A stretch of 64,000 bases of DNA from Luteimonas sp. YGD11-2 (GTDB taxonomy: Bacteria > Pseudomonadota > Gammaproteobacteria > Xanthomonadales > Xanthomonadaceae), in NCBI RefSeq assembly GCF_004118975.1, contig NZ_CP035376.1, positions 1,674,001 to 1,738,000 on the forward strand, given 5' to 3'. Under the pieces are notes generated by a model. That model was not told where the DNA came from, searched no databases, and saw only the letters and a list, made by a program, of their open reading frames with translations. Both the position numbers and the translations under genes were made by a program. Of the stretch, positions 48,896 through 62,777 are shown piece after piece (position 1 is the stretch's first letter; every line of letters begins with the position of its first letter).

Positions 48896-48971
48896 GGGGC
48901 CATAGCTCAGCTGGGAGAGCGCCTGCATGGCATGCAGGAGGTCGGCGGTTCGATCCCGCCTGGCTCCACCA
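48896..48971 (+). tRNA. tRNA-Ala (GGC)
   Basis: 76-nt cloverleaf with encoded CCA. The acceptor GGGGCCA pairs with TGGCTCC, the anticodon stem CTGCA/TGCAG encloses TGGCA with anticodon GGC, and the T-arm GGTTCGATCC is standard. First of two adjacent tRNA genes; probably cotranscribed with tRNA-Glu. Confidence 0.97.
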
Positions 48972-49014
48972 CGGTACGCACCACAGGCCGGTGCAAACGT
49001 GTTCGCAGTACCAC

Positions 49015-49090
49015 GTCCCTATCGTCTAGAGGCCTAGGACACCACCCTTTCACGGTGGCGACCGGGGTTCGAATCCCCGTAGGGACGCCA
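49015..49090 (+). tRNA. tRNA-Glu (TTC)
   Basis: 76-nt tRNA with encoded CCA. The acceptor GTCCCTA pairs with TAGGGAC, the anticodon stem CCACC/GGTGG encloses CTTTCAC, anticodon TTC, and the T-arm is GGTTCGAATCC. It is 43 bp after tRNA-Ala and followed by a strong terminator. Confidence 0.97.
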
Positions 49091-49108
49091 AGCGAACACG
49101 ACGAACGA

Positions 49109-49130
49109 CGCCCGCAACCGCGGGCGTTTT
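49109..49130 (+). terminator. Rho-independent terminator of the tRNA operon
   Basis: CGCCCGC and GCGGGCG form a perfect 7-bp stem with AACC loop, followed by TTTTTCGTTTT, 18 bp after tRNA-Glu. Confidence 0.9.
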
Positions 49131-49237
49131 TCGTTTTGTGCCGATTAACGGATTTCCAATCCGTTGCCTGCTCCAATCGCGGGTCGACGTGCAGTGCACC
49201 CCGCCGTGCATCGAACGCCCCGCGACCCTGGAGCAGC

Positions 49238-50599
49238 ATGCCACCCGATCCCAAGGCCGCTGCGGCCACCACCGCCGCACATGACCCGCGCCCCACCCTG
49301 GGGCCGGCCGCTGCATTCGCCATCACCATCGGCATCGTGGTCGGTGCCGGCATCTTCCGCACGCCGTCGCTGGTTGCAGGGGCATCGTCGAGCGGGGCGA
49401 TGATGCTCATCGCGTGGCTGGTCGGCGGTGCGCTGTCGGTGGTCGGTGCCCTCTGCTACGCCGAACTCGCCACCACGTACCCGCAGGCCGGTGGCGACTA
49501 CGCATACCTGCGCCGTGCCTACGGCAGGCGGCCCGCGTTCCTCTATGCATGGGCACGGCTGACGGTCATCCAGACCGGCTCGATCGTGCTGCTGGCCTAT
49601 GTCATCGGCGACTACATGCAGCAGCTGTTCGACCTCGGCCCGTGGTCGTCGTCGCTCTATGCCGCCGCCACCGTCGTGGTGCTGACCGCGGTGAACTGGT
49701 GGGGCGTGCGCCAGGGCACGACGGTGCAGAACGTGCTCACGGCGGTGGAGATCGCAGGGGTGCTGCTCATCATCGTCGCGGGCCTGCTGTTCGCGCCCGC
49801 GGCGGCCCCCACGCACTTCGGCGGCGGCGCCGACGGCAGCTCCCTCGGGCTGGTGCTGGTGTTCGTGCTGCTGACCTACGGCGGCTGGAACGAGGCGGTC
49901 TACATCACCTCGGAAGTGCGCGATGCGCGGCGCTGGATGCCGCGCATCCTGGTCCTCAGCCTGATCGTGATCGCGGCCCTCTACCTGCTGGTCAACCTCG
50001 CCTACCTGCGCGTGCTGGGCCTCGGCGGCATGGCCGCATCCGATGCGGTGGCGGCGGACCTGGTGCGTGCCGCGTTCGGGCCGACGGGTTCAGCCGTGAT
50101 GAGCGCGATCGTGGTGGCCGCCGCGCTGACGTCGGCCAACGCCACCATGATCACCGGCGCGCGCAGCGTGTACGCGGTCGGCCGTGATTTCCCGGCGCTC
50201 GGCTTCATCGGCCGCTGGGACCGGCAGCACGGCACCCCGCGCGCGGCGATGCTCGCGCAGGGCGTGCTGTCGTTGCTGCTTGTCGGCCTCGCCGCCACCG
50301 CCATCGATGGCTTCCGCACTGCGGTCGAGTACACGGCGCCGGTGTTCTGGCTGTTCTTCCTGCTGGTCGGGCTGTCGCTGTTCGTGCTGCGCAGGCGCGA
50401 CCCCGGGCGCGAACGCCCCTTCCGCGTGCCGCTGTATCCCGTGTTGCCGCTGCTGTTCTGCGCGACCAGCGCCTACCTGCTGTACTCCAGTCTGGCGTAT
50501 ACAGGCATGGGCGCACTCGTCGGCGTCGGCGTACTGGCGCTGGGCGGGGTGCTGCTGCTGTTCCTCGAACCGTCCACCCGCACCCAGGAGTCACCATGA
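49238..50599 (+). CDS. APC-family amino acid permease
   Basis: 453 residues starting at 49,238 after GGAGCAGC; longer frames would run back through the tRNAs. Twelve hydrophobic helices. The first holds ITIGIVVGAGIFRTPSLVAG, the unwound-helix substrate motif (GxGIF) of the amino acid-polyamine-organocation family. LGLVLVFVLLTYGGWNEAVY is typical of LAT/YfnA-like members. It likely imports or exchanges neutral amino acids; the substrate cannot be told. It overlaps the next gene by 4 bases. Confidence 0.9.
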   Translation: MPPDPKAAAATTAAHDPRPTLGPAAAFAITIGIVVGAGIFRTPSLVAGASSSGAMMLIAWLVGGALSVVGALCYAELATTYPQAGGDYAYLRRAYGRRPAFLYAWARLTVIQTGSIVLLAYVIGDYMQQLFDLGPWSSSLYAAATVVVLTAVNWWGVRQGTTVQNVLTAVEIAGVLLIIVAGLLFAPAAAPTHFGGGADGSSLGLVLVFVLLTYGGWNEAVYITSEVRDARRWMPRILVLSLIVIAALYLLVNLAYLRVLGLGGMAASDAVAADLVRAAFGPTGSAVMSAIVVAAALTSANATMITGARSVYAVGRDFPALGFIGRWDRQHGTPRAAMLAQGVLSLLLVGLAATAIDGFRTAVEYTAPVFWLFFLLVGLSLFVLRRRDPGRERPFRVPLYPVLPLLFCATSAYLLYSSLAYTGMGALVGVGVLALGGVLLLFLEPSTRTQESP

Positions 50600-51261
50600 G
50601 CTTCCCGAAGACACTCGCCGGTCTGCTGCTGTGCCTGCCCCTGGTGGCAGCCTGCGCGGACGAGGCAACACCGGCCGAACGCACCAGCGACGCCGCGATG
50701 ACCGCCACCGCCGACGCGCAGGACATGCAGCCCGTCTCCGCCGCCACCGAACCGCCCTCCCCCTATGCCGAAGTCGACATCCCGAAACCCAGCCGCGAAC
50801 CCGACGTGATCTACGTCCCCACCCCGCAGCCGGTGGTGGACGCGATGCTGGAACTGGCAGGGGTGGACTCCAACGACATCCTCTACGACCTCGGCTCCGG
50901 CGATGGCCGCATCCCGGTCACCGCCGCACAGAAGCATGGCATCCGCGCCGTCGGCATCGACATCAACCCGATCCGCATACGCGAGGCGAACGCCAACGCC
51001 GAGAAGGCCGGCGTGACCGACCTGGTGGAGTTCCGCGAGGAGGATCTGTTCGAGACCGACATCAGCGAGGCCACGGTGGTCACGCTGTACCTGCTGCAGA
51101 GCCTCAACGTACGCCTGCGGCCGAAGCTGCTGAGCGAACTCAGGCCCGGCACCCGCATCGTCAGCCACGCGTTCGACATGGCCAACGAGTGGGAGCCCGA
51201 AGAGACCCGCGCCGTCGGCGACAGCAGCATGATCTACCTGTGGACGGTGCCCGAGCGCTGA
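50596..51261 (+). CDS. SAM-dependent methyltransferase-fold protein with lipoprotein signal
   Basis: 221 residues. The N-terminus is a lipoprotein signal, MSFPKTLAGLLLCLPLVAAC with lipobox VAAC. A low-complexity Ala/Thr linker follows. From about residue 75 comes a class I methyltransferase fold: YDLGSGDGRIPVTAAQ (SAM loop), GIDINPIRIREA and EFREEDLFETD. Export of a SAM enzyme is odd since SAM is cytoplasmic. The signal may be vestigial or the protein may bind another ligand. The 4-base overlap with the permease implies coexpression. Confidence 0.85.
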   Translation: MSFPKTLAGLLLCLPLVAACADEATPAERTSDAAMTATADAQDMQPVSAATEPPSPYAEVDIPKPSREPDVIYVPTPQPVVDAMLELAGVDSNDILYDLGSGDGRIPVTAAQKHGIRAVGIDINPIRIREANANAEKAGVTDLVEFREEDLFETDISEATVVTLYLLQSLNVRLRPKLLSELRPGTRIVSHAFDMANEWEPEETRAVGDSSMIYLWTVPER

Positions 51262-51277
51262 GGCGCGGGGCTTGCGG

Positions 51278-51766
51278 TCAGGCTTCGGCGAGCGGTTCCG
51301 CTTCGCCGGCCGGCACCAGCGTGGCCACGCCGTGGCCGCGCTCGGCCAGGTACTGCAGCCATTTGCCGAGGAAGGTGTTCATCCGCATGCGGTGACCGAT
51401 CACCTCGGCCGGCGGCGGGAACATGCCGATGACGTCCTGCCAGCGGCGCCCCACGTAACAGTGCGTGGCCTCGACCTGGCGGGCGTCGCGGTACAGGCGC
51501 AGATAGGCGGAGGGATCGGGCTCTCCGGTGAGCGGATCGACCAGCCCGTACGACAACCGCAGCTCGGTGGTGTAGCGGTGCTGGTCGAGCACGTCCAGGT
51601 GCACATCCAGACCATCGCCGATGCTCGACAGGTAACGCCCGGGGGCAAGCTCGCCCGGCTCGAACAGCCGCACCAGGCGCTGGTGGTTCTCGGCGTACAG
51701 GCCCATCAGCCAGCCGAGGCGGCCGAGACGGGGGATGCGGGGCTGGCGGAGCATCAATCGGGACAT
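51278..51766 (-). CDS. DUF1249 domain protein
   Basis: 162 residues of the DUF1249 family, common in gammaproteobacteria (E. coli YqiB). Recognisable by YAENHQRLVRLFEPGELAPG near the N-terminus, followed by VLDQHRYTTELRLSY, the YLRLYRDARQVEATHC segment and MNTFLGKWLQYLAERGH. Cytosolic, no signal. In enterobacteria yqiB lies near nudF and cpdA; here it converges on the methyltransferase-fold gene. Function unknown. Confidence 0.88.
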   Translation of the reverse strand: MSRLMLRQPRIPRLGRLGWLMGLYAENHQRLVRLFEPGELAPGRYLSSIGDGLDVHLDVLDQHRYTTELRLSYGLVDPLTGEPDPSAYLRLYRDARQVEATHCYVGRRWQDVIGMFPPPAEVIGHRMRMNTFLGKWLQYLAERGHGVATLVPAGEAEPLAEA

Positions 51767-51863
51767 GGATCGATCCTACACGCCGGATCGCCAACGTTGG
51801 CCGCACGGGGCACGCCGCACCTGAGCCCGCCGTTCATGGGGTTCAGGAAATGCGGAGCGCCGG

Positions 51864-52703
51864 TCAGAACATCTCGCGGTTGATGTCGAGGTCCTCGAGG
51901 ATGCGGCTGGAGATCTCCTCGATCGATGCATGCGTGGTGCTCAGGATCGGGATCCGCTCCATGCGCAGCATCGTCTCGGCCGCGGCCACCTCGCTGCGGC
52001 AGGTCTCGAGTTTTGCGTAGTGCGAATTGGGCCGGCGCTCCTGGCGGATCTGGTGCAGGCGCTGCGGATCGATCGTCAGCCCGTAGAGCTTGGAACGGTA
52101 CGGGCGCAGCCGTGGCGGCAGCCGGTCCGATTCCAGGTCCTCCTCGGTGAGCGGGTAGTTGGCTGCACGGATGCCGTAGTGCAGGGCCAGGTACACGCAG
52201 GTCGGCGTCTTGCCGGCGCGCGACACCGCCACCAGGATCACGTCGGCCTCGTCGTAGTTCAGCGCGATGCCGTCGTCGTGCGCCAGCGCGAAGTTCATCG
52301 CGTTGATGCGCCGGTGGTAGGTGTCGAAGTCCACCATCCCGTGCGCGCGGCCGACCCGCGACTCGCGCGCCACCCCAAGCTCCACTTCCATCGGCGCGAT
52401 GAACGGTGCGAACACGTCGAGGATCAGCGCACCACTGCGCGCCAGGGCGGCGTTGATGGCCGGGTCCACGCAGGAACTCACCACGATCGGCCGGTAGCCG
52501 TGGTGCTCGCACGCGCGCCCGATCTCGGCCACTGCCTGCTCCGCCTTTTCGACGCTGTCGACGAAGGGGATGCGGTCGGTGACAAAGCGGAAGCCCACGA
52601 ACTGCGTCAGCAGGCTGTGGCCGATGGTCTCGGCGGTGATCCCGGTACCGTCGGACACGTAGAACACCGGCCGCACCGGGGAATGGTTCGAGTCCTGGGC
52701 CAT
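51864..52703 (-). CDS. ppsR: PEP synthetase regulatory kinase/phosphotransferase (PSRP)
   Basis: 279 residues from the ATG at 52,703 ([21 protein letters not shown]). Bifunctional enzyme that inactivates PEP synthase by ADP-dependent Thr phosphorylation and reactivates it by Pi-dependent dephosphorylation. The P-loop-like [16 protein letters not shown] is present, with [15 protein letters not shown] after it. It is divergent from ppsA across 106 bp, the usual arrangement, so both are probably controlled from the shared intergenic region. Confidence 0.95.
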   Translation of the reverse strand: MAQDSNHSPVRPVFYVSDGTGITAETIGHSLLTQFVGFRFVTDRIPFVDSVEKAEQAVAEIGRACEHHGYRPIVVSSCVDPAINAALARSGALILDVFAPFIAPMEVELGVARESRVGRAHGMVDFDTYHRRINAMNFALAHDDGIALNYDEADVILVAVSRAGKTPTCVYLALHYGIRAANYPLTEEDLESDRLPPRLRPYRSKLYGLTIDPQRLHQIRQERRPNSHYAKLETCRSEVAAAETMLRMERIPILSTTHASIEEISSRILEDLDINREMF

Positions 52704-52795
52704 CTTTACTCCGCGCCAATGTTCGCGGGGGCTAAAATAGCGCCTTCGCCGGGCCGCGTCCCGCGCGACACCCGCTTCGCCTTCCGAAAACACCC

Positions 52796-52809
52796 ATGGA
52801 GAGCCTCCC

Positions 52810-52813
<4 letters not shown>
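52796..52813 (+). promoter_or_regulatory. Possible five-codon leader ORF overlapping the ppsA start
   Basis: ATG GAG AGC CTC CCT TGA begins 14 bp before the ppsA TTG; its stop TGA overlaps the TTG by two bases. It could feed ribosomes to the weak TTG start, or the ATG may be chance. GGAG within it also acts as the ppsA ribosome site. Confidence 0.3.
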
Positions 52814-55185
<2,372 letters not shown>

Positions 55186-55210
55186 TTCCACTGCGGTGAC
55201 AGGTGTGCAA

Positions 55211-55246
55211 AAAGGCCGGGGCCTGCAAGGGCTCCGGCTTTTTTTT
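55211..55246 (+). terminator. Rho-independent terminator after ppsA
   Basis: AAAGGCCGGGGCC pairs with GGGCTCCGGCTTT with one bulge, followed by a run of eight to ten T. It lies 25 bp past the ppsA stop codon. Confidence 0.88.
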
Positions 55247-55299
55247 GTGACTTCCCTGTTGATCGTGCGGGTGCACAGCGACTTCCGGGCGGCCCACCA

Positions 55300-55397
55300 C
55301 GGACGCAGGGGGATGCCCAGCCGGATATCTCCGCGTCCTGCTACCACATCCGGCCGCCGGCCATCCATGGCCGGCTCTGGACATCCCCCTGCATCCG
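55300..55397. repeat. Palindromic intergenic element A
   Basis: Arms CGGACGCAGGGGGATGCCCAG (left, 55,300) and its near-complement ending CCCCCTGCATCCG (55,397) bracket a GC-rich centre containing GGCCATCCATGGCCGGC. Looks like a REP/MITE-type mobile hairpin, related to element B at 55,540. Confidence 0.7.
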
Positions 55398-55539
55398 CGT
55401 CGGGCCCTGACCTGTCATCGCGTCGGGACGAGATCAATTGCAAAGGGCAGCCAGGACGGCGCGCACGACCGCGATGCTGACGGCCTCGTGATGCTGTGCG
55501 CACCGCTGTTTCTCTTCATACCGAAGCGGGCGAATGTCT

Positions 55540-55660
55540 CCGTCCGTCGCGTGCACCGGGGGGGTGCTCCCAGCCGGCCATGGATGGCCGGCGGCCGGCC
55601 GTGGTAGCTGGATGCGGACTCCGGCCGGGGGAACACCCCCCCGGTGCGCGCGACGGACGG
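55540..55660. repeat. Palindromic intergenic element B
   Basis: Long inverted repeat: CCGTCCGTCGCG...CACCGGGGGGGTG on the left pairs with CACCCCCCCGGTG...CGCGACGGACGG on the right. The centre holds GGCCATGGATGGCCGGC, the core also seen, inverted, in element A. About 121 bp, no coding capacity. Probably a repetitive palindromic element present elsewhere in the genome. Confidence 0.7.
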
Positions 55661-55742
55661 CGCGGAACACAACAACGCTGCCCCTCGGCCGACGCCGAAC
55701 ACTCCGGCGCATCTTGCCGGCGAGAAAGTCGTAGGGCGACAC

Positions 55743-55775
55743 AAAAAGAAACGCCCGGCATTTGCCGGGCGTTTC
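55743..55775 (-). terminator. Rho-independent terminator of acnB
   Basis: On the minus strand GAAACGCCCGGCA and TGCCGGGCGTTTC form a perfect 13-bp stem with a 2-base centre, followed by TTTTTGT. It lies 25 bp past the acnB stop codon. Confidence 0.9.
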
Positions 55776-55800
55776 CTGTCTGCAGCTAGCGCGCGTGGCC

Positions 55801-58407
55801 TCAGGCCGCGACGGTCTCCGCCATCTCGCGGTACTCCTCGATCTGGTCGAAGTTCATGTAGCGGTAGATTTCCGCGCCGTTCTCGTTCACCACGCCGATG
55901 TCGGCCATGTACTCCTCGCGGGTCGGGATGCGACCCAGCCGCGAGCAGATCGCCGCCAGTTCGGCCGAGCCCAGGAACACGTTGGTGTTGCGGCCCAGGC
56001 GGTTCGGGAAGTTGCGGGTGGAGGTGGAGAACACGGTCGCGCCCTCGCGCACCTGGGCCTGGTTGCCCATGCACAGCGAGCAGCCCGGCATCTCCATGCG
56101 CGCACCGGCGCTGCCGAAGGTGCCGTAGACGCCTTCCTTGGTGAGCTCGGACGCGTCCATCTTGGTCGGCGGCGCGACCCACAGGCGGGTCGGGATATCG
56201 CGCTTGCCTTCCAGCAGCTTGGCCGCGGCACGGAAGTGGCCGATGTTGGTCATGCACGAACCGATGAAGACCTCGTCGATCTTCGTCCCTGCAACGTCGG
56301 ACAGCGACTTCACGTCATCCGGATCGTTCGGGCAGGCCAGCAGCGGCTCGTGCACCTCGGCCAGGTCGATCTCGATCACCGCCGCGTACTCGGCATCGGC
56401 GTCGGGTTCCAGCAGCTGCGGGTCGGCAAGCCACTCTTCCATCTTGGCGATGCGGCGCGCCAGCGAGCGGGCGTCGGCATAGCCTTCGGCGATCATCCAC
56501 TTCAGCAGGGTGATGTTGCTGGTGAGGTATTCGATGATCGGCTCCTTGTCCAGGCGCACGGTGCAGCCGGCGGCGGAGCGCTCGGCCGAGGCGTCGGACA
56601 GCTCGAACGCCTGCTCCACCTTCAGCTGCGGCAGGCCTTCGATCTCCAGGATGCGGCCGGAGAAGATGTTCTTCTTGCCGGCCTTGGCCACGGTCAGCAG
56701 GCCCTGCTTGATCGCGTAGTACGGGATCGCGTTGACGAGGTCACGCAGGGTCACGCCCGGCTGCATCTCACCCTTGAAGCGCACCAGCACCGACTCCGGC
56801 ATGTCCAGCGGCATGACGCCGGTGGCCGCGGCGAACGCGACCAGGCCGGAGCCGGCCGGGAACGAGATGCCCACCGGGAAGCGGGTGTGCGAGTCGCCGC
56901 CGGTACCGACGGTGTCGGGCAGCAGCATGCGGTTGAGCCAGCTGTGGATCACGCCGTCGCCCGGGCGCAGCGAGATACCGCCGCGGGTGGAGATGAACTC
57001 CGGCAGGGTGTGGTGGGTCCTGACGTCCACCGGCTTCGGGTAGGCCGCGGTATGGCAGAACGACTGCATGACCAGGTCGGCCGAGAAGCCCAGGCAGGCC
57101 AGGTCCTTCAGCTCGTCGCGGGTCATCGGGCCGGTGGTGTCCTGCGAACCGACCGAGGTCATCTTCGGCTCGCAATAGGTGCCCGGGCGCATGCCCTGGC
57201 CTTCCGGCAGGCCGCAGGCGCGGCCGACCATCTTCTGCGCCAGCGAGAAACCGCGACCGGTGTCGGCCGGCTGCACCGGCAGGCGGAACAGCGTGGTGGC
57301 CGGCAGGCCCAGCGATTCGCGTGCCTTGGCGGTCAGGCCACGGCCGATGATCAGCGGGATGCGGCCACCGGCACGCACCTCGTCGAACAGCACGTCGGAC
57401 TTGACCTGGAACTCCGCGATCACCTCGCCGTTCTTCAGCGCCCTGCCCTCGTACGGACGCAGCTCGACCACGTCGCCGTGGTTCATCTGCGACACGTCCA
57501 GCTCGATCGGCAGCGCACCGGCGTCTTCCATGGTGTTGTAGAAGATCGGCGCGATCTTGCCGCCCAGGCACACGCCGCCGGCGCGCTTGTTCGGGATGTA
57601 GGGGATGTCGTCGCCGGTCCACCACAGCACCGAGTTGGTGGCGGACTTGCGCGAGGAGCCGGTACCGACCACGTCGCCGACGTAGGCGACCAGGTGGCCC
57701 CCGCTTCCACCGGTACCGTTCTTGAGCGACAGGATCTCCTGGATCGGGCCACGCTTGCCGTCCTCCTCCGGCACGAACGGCGCGTCGGCGCGCCTGTTCT
57801 TCAGCATGGCCAGGGCGTGCATCGGAATGTCCGGACGCGTGGTGGCATCCGGCGCCGGCGACAGGTCGTCGGTATTGGTCTCGCCCGGCACCTTGAACAC
57901 GGTGATGGTCAGCGACTGCGGCACTTCCGGCCTGGAGGTGAACCACTCGGCGTCGGCCCAGCTCTGCAGCACGGCTTTCGCATTGGCATTGCCGGCGCGG
58001 GCCTTCTCTTCGACGTCATGGAAGGCATCGAACACCAGCAGGGTGTTCTTCAGCGCGTCGGCGGCGATGGTGCCGACCACGGCGTCGTCCAGCAGCTCAA
58101 CCAGCGGCGCCACGTTGTAACCGCCCAGCATCGTGCCCAGCAGCTCCGTCGCGCGCTCGCGGCCGATCAGCGGACTGGTCTCGGCGCCGAACGCCAGTGC
58201 GGCGAGGTACGACGCCTTGACCTTGGCGGCGTCATCCACGCCGGCCGGCACGCGGTGGGCAAGGAGGTCGAGCAGGAACTGCTCCTCACCCGCCGGCGGG
58301 TTCTTCAGCAGGTCGATGACCTCGGCGGTCTGCTGTGCGGTCAGCGGCAGCGGCGGGATGCCGAGCGCGGCGCGTTCGGCCACGTGGTGGCGATAGGCTT
58401 GCAACAT
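55801..58407 (-). CDS. acnB: Aconitate hydratase B
   Basis: 868-residue bifunctional aconitase/2-methylisocitrate dehydratase of the TCA cycle. Start at 58,407 ([20 protein letters not shown]). The N-terminal HEAT-like domain and the swivel domain precede the catalytic core, the reverse order of AcnA and diagnostic of AcnB. Fe-S ligands are in [13 protein letters not shown] and in the late [11 protein letters not shown], where the two Cys bind the 4Fe-4S cluster. [20 protein letters not shown] lies in the swivel region. It converges on ppsA with the terminators and two palindromic elements between them. Confidence 0.97.
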   Translation of the reverse strand: MLQAYRHHVAERAALGIPPLPLTAQQTAEVIDLLKNPPAGEEQFLLDLLAHRVPAGVDDAAKVKASYLAALAFGAETSPLIGRERATELLGTMLGGYNVAPLVELLDDAVVGTIAADALKNTLLVFDAFHDVEEKARAGNANAKAVLQSWADAEWFTSRPEVPQSLTITVFKVPGETNTDDLSPAPDATTRPDIPMHALAMLKNRRADAPFVPEEDGKRGPIQEILSLKNGTGGSGGHLVAYVGDVVGTGSSRKSATNSVLWWTGDDIPYIPNKRAGGVCLGGKIAPIFYNTMEDAGALPIELDVSQMNHGDVVELRPYEGRALKNGEVIAEFQVKSDVLFDEVRAGGRIPLIIGRGLTAKARESLGLPATTLFRLPVQPADTGRGFSLAQKMVGRACGLPEGQGMRPGTYCEPKMTSVGSQDTTGPMTRDELKDLACLGFSADLVMQSFCHTAAYPKPVDVRTHHTLPEFISTRGGISLRPGDGVIHSWLNRMLLPDTVGTGGDSHTRFPVGISFPAGSGLVAFAAATGVMPLDMPESVLVRFKGEMQPGVTLRDLVNAIPYYAIKQGLLTVAKAGKKNIFSGRILEIEGLPQLKVEQAFELSDASAERSAAGCTVRLDKEPIIEYLTSNITLLKWMIAEGYADARSLARRIAKMEEWLADPQLLEPDADAEYAAVIEIDLAEVHEPLLACPNDPDDVKSLSDVAGTKIDEVFIGSCMTNIGHFRAAAKLLEGKRDIPTRLWVAPPTKMDASELTKEGVYGTFGSAGARMEMPGCSLCMGNQAQVREGATVFSTSTRNFPNRLGRNTNVFLGSAELAAICSRLGRIPTREEYMADIGVVNENGAEIYRYMNFDQIEEYREMAETVAA

Positions 58408-58466
58408 CTTGCGGGGACTCCGGTGGTGCGTGGACAGATGGATGGCGGGCGCGGCAGCGGCCGCGG

Positions 58467-58871
58467 TCACTCGACCGCGGGCACGATCAGCTTCAGGCCC
58501 TTGAAGTAGTCGCGGTAGAACTGGTTGTCGCGGGTGATCAGCCCATCGCATTGCAGCAGCGCGTGCGCGCCGATCATGAAATCCGACACCGCGCGCCCGG
58601 GCCCGCCGCCGCGCTGGCGATGGCGGCGCTGCATTTCGCCCGCCCGCAATGCGGACTTGGCCTCGATCGCACTGAAGCGCACGCCCATCTCCTCGAGCAC
58701 GGCCACCGCTTCGGCGCCGTCCTTGAGGGCGCTGCACACCTCCGCCAGCACCACTTCGCAGACCACCACCGGCCCGACGCTCAGGCAGCGGCGCAGGCTT
58801 GCCTCGGCGGCATCGGCGAGCGGCCCGTCGGCCAGCAGGTCGACAAGCACGGAGGAATCGATGGCGATCAT
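58467..58871 (-). CDS. vapC: VapC-like PIN-domain toxin
   Basis: 134 residues, PIN fold. The acidic active site is visible: D in [17 protein letters not shown] in [10 protein letters not shown] in [12 protein letters not shown], and [11 protein letters not shown] at the end. VapC toxins cleave specific RNAs, often tRNA or rRNA. It overlaps its antitoxin gene by 4 bases, antitoxin first, the classical order. Placed between acnB and acnA on the minus strand, it is probably a stable chromosomal module. Confidence 0.92.
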   Translation of the reverse strand: MIAIDSSVLVDLLADGPLADAAEASLRRCLSVGPVVVCEVVLAEVCSALKDGAEAVAVLEEMGVRFSAIEAKSALRAGEMQRRHRQRGGGPGRAVSDFMIGAHALLQCDGLITRDNQFYRDYFKGLKLIVPAVE

Positions 58872-59122
58872 CCGGCGTCGCTGTCCGGCGTGGAGGCCGT
58901 GCCGCGACCGCGCAGGGCCTGCACCGCTTCCTCGGTGCTGCCGAACCCGTCGAGGCGGAAACGGCCGCGCGCGCGGGACACGGCGTCATCCACGCTCTTG
59001 CGCAGGATGATGCGCCCGCCTTCGAGCTCGACCTTGAGGATGGTGCCCTTGGTCAACCCCAGGGCGTCACGGACGGCCTTCGGCAGGGTGATCTGGCCGC
59101 GCTCGGCAACGGTGGCTTCCAT
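58868..59122 (-). CDS. vapB: VapB-like AbrB/MazE-fold antitoxin
   Basis: 84 residues. The N-terminal swapped-hairpin DNA-binding fold is evident in [19 protein letters not shown], followed by [17 protein letters not shown]. The C-terminal tail would block the VapC active site. It presumably represses its own operon. Its start is 160 bp from acnA, reading away, so both share one intergenic region that contains several TATAC/TACAT sequences. Confidence 0.9.
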   Translation of the reverse strand: MEATVAERGQITLPKAVRDALGLTKGTILKVELEGGRIILRKSVDDAVSRARGRFRLDGFGSTEEAVQALRGRGTASTPDSDAG

Positions 59123-59282
59123 GGAGACTCCCGCCCGACCGGGCCCGGCTGAGGTACGCGGGCATTATACATACCTTGCAATACATACTTCGGCCCGCAT
59201 ACTGAATACCTGCCGCTGACACGCCGGTCCCTACACTGGCCGGACTGCCAGCCCGCCACGCCATCCGCACAGGAGCCCAGCC

Positions 59283-62039
<2,757 letters not shown>

Positions 62040-62051
62040 GCGACGCAGGTC

Positions 62052-62075
62052 AGGGCCGGGCGGAAGCCCGGCCCT
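62052..62075 (+). terminator. Hairpin after acnA
   Basis: AGGGCCGGGC and GCCCGGCCCT form a perfect 10-bp stem with GGAA loop, 12 bp past the acnA stop. No T-run, so termination or mRNA protection are both possible. Confidence 0.55.
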
Positions 62076-62145
62076 CGCGTGGCACCCCGTGCACGGGAGA
62101 AGGTGCGCGCAGGGTGGATGAGGCCGCCCAGCCGTCTCCCGAAGA

Positions 62146-62610
62146 TCAACGCAGCTTCGGCGTCCACTCGATACTGGTCATGCGCCACTCGCCATCACGC
62201 AGGCGCCAGCCGCTGCGCACGTCATAGACCTGGCCGCTCTCCGGCAGCAGCCGGCTGTTGCCGCCGCTCACCCCGACCGTAAGCGAGACCTGCGCTCCCG
62301 AGTCGTGCATGTCGATGGAGAGCGGGCCGGGAACCAGCCCGATGCGGGCGTGCTGGAGGAAGTACAGCGCGGCGGTCCTCCGGGCACCCTCGCGATCCAT
62401 GCCGCCTGGGCCGATGAAGTCGTCATCCAGTTGCCGGGCCAGCGCACCCGCATCACGCGCGTCGATCGACGCCTCCATTGCAGCGACCGCTTCGCGCAAG
62501 GCCGCCTCCGGTGCCGGACGCGAGCATGCCGCAACCACCAGCAGCCCGCCGAGGATGAGTCCGAGCACCGGGAAGGCCCGTGCCGTTGTGCGCCGCAACG
62601 CGAATGCCAT
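62146..62610 (-). CDS. Putative lipoprotein with NTF2-like fold
   Basis: 154 residues. Lipoprotein signal FPVLGLILGGLLVVAAC with lipobox VAAC. The body begins REAVAAMEASIDARDAGALA, the first helix of NTF2-like proteins, followed by LDDDFIGPGGMDREGARR, and ends RLRDGEWRMTSIEWTPKLR as beta strands. Probably a periplasmic ligand-binding or envelope protein. No catalytic residues are evident and no neighbour hints at a pathway. Confidence 0.78.
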   Translation of the reverse strand: MAFALRRTTARAFPVLGLILGGLLVVAACSRPAPEAALREAVAAMEASIDARDAGALARQLDDDFIGPGGMDREGARRTAALYFLQHARIGLVPGPLSIDMHDSGAQVSLTVGVSGGNSRLLPESGQVYDVRSGWRLRDGEWRMTSIEWTPKLR

Positions 62611-62777
62611 CGAGTCACACCTCCGGATGTCGCGTCGCAGGATATCCGCAGTCGCGGGGCATCACACCGCCTTGCCGGGGTACAGTGCCTGTGCTGAAAT
62701 CGAGCGGACAAGAAGTAAACACGCGGGCAGCAGCTGCGGCCGTCTGACCCGCCCGATCGGAACAGGGAGAGGAACGC

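Noticed and set aside
48896..49090. Phage or ICE attachment site within the tRNA genes
   Set aside because: No second copy of either tRNA 3' end and no tyrosine integrase in the window.
55762..58509. Long plus-strand frame opposite acnB
   Set aside because: Mirrors acnB codons; no family features and it would start inside the acnB terminator.
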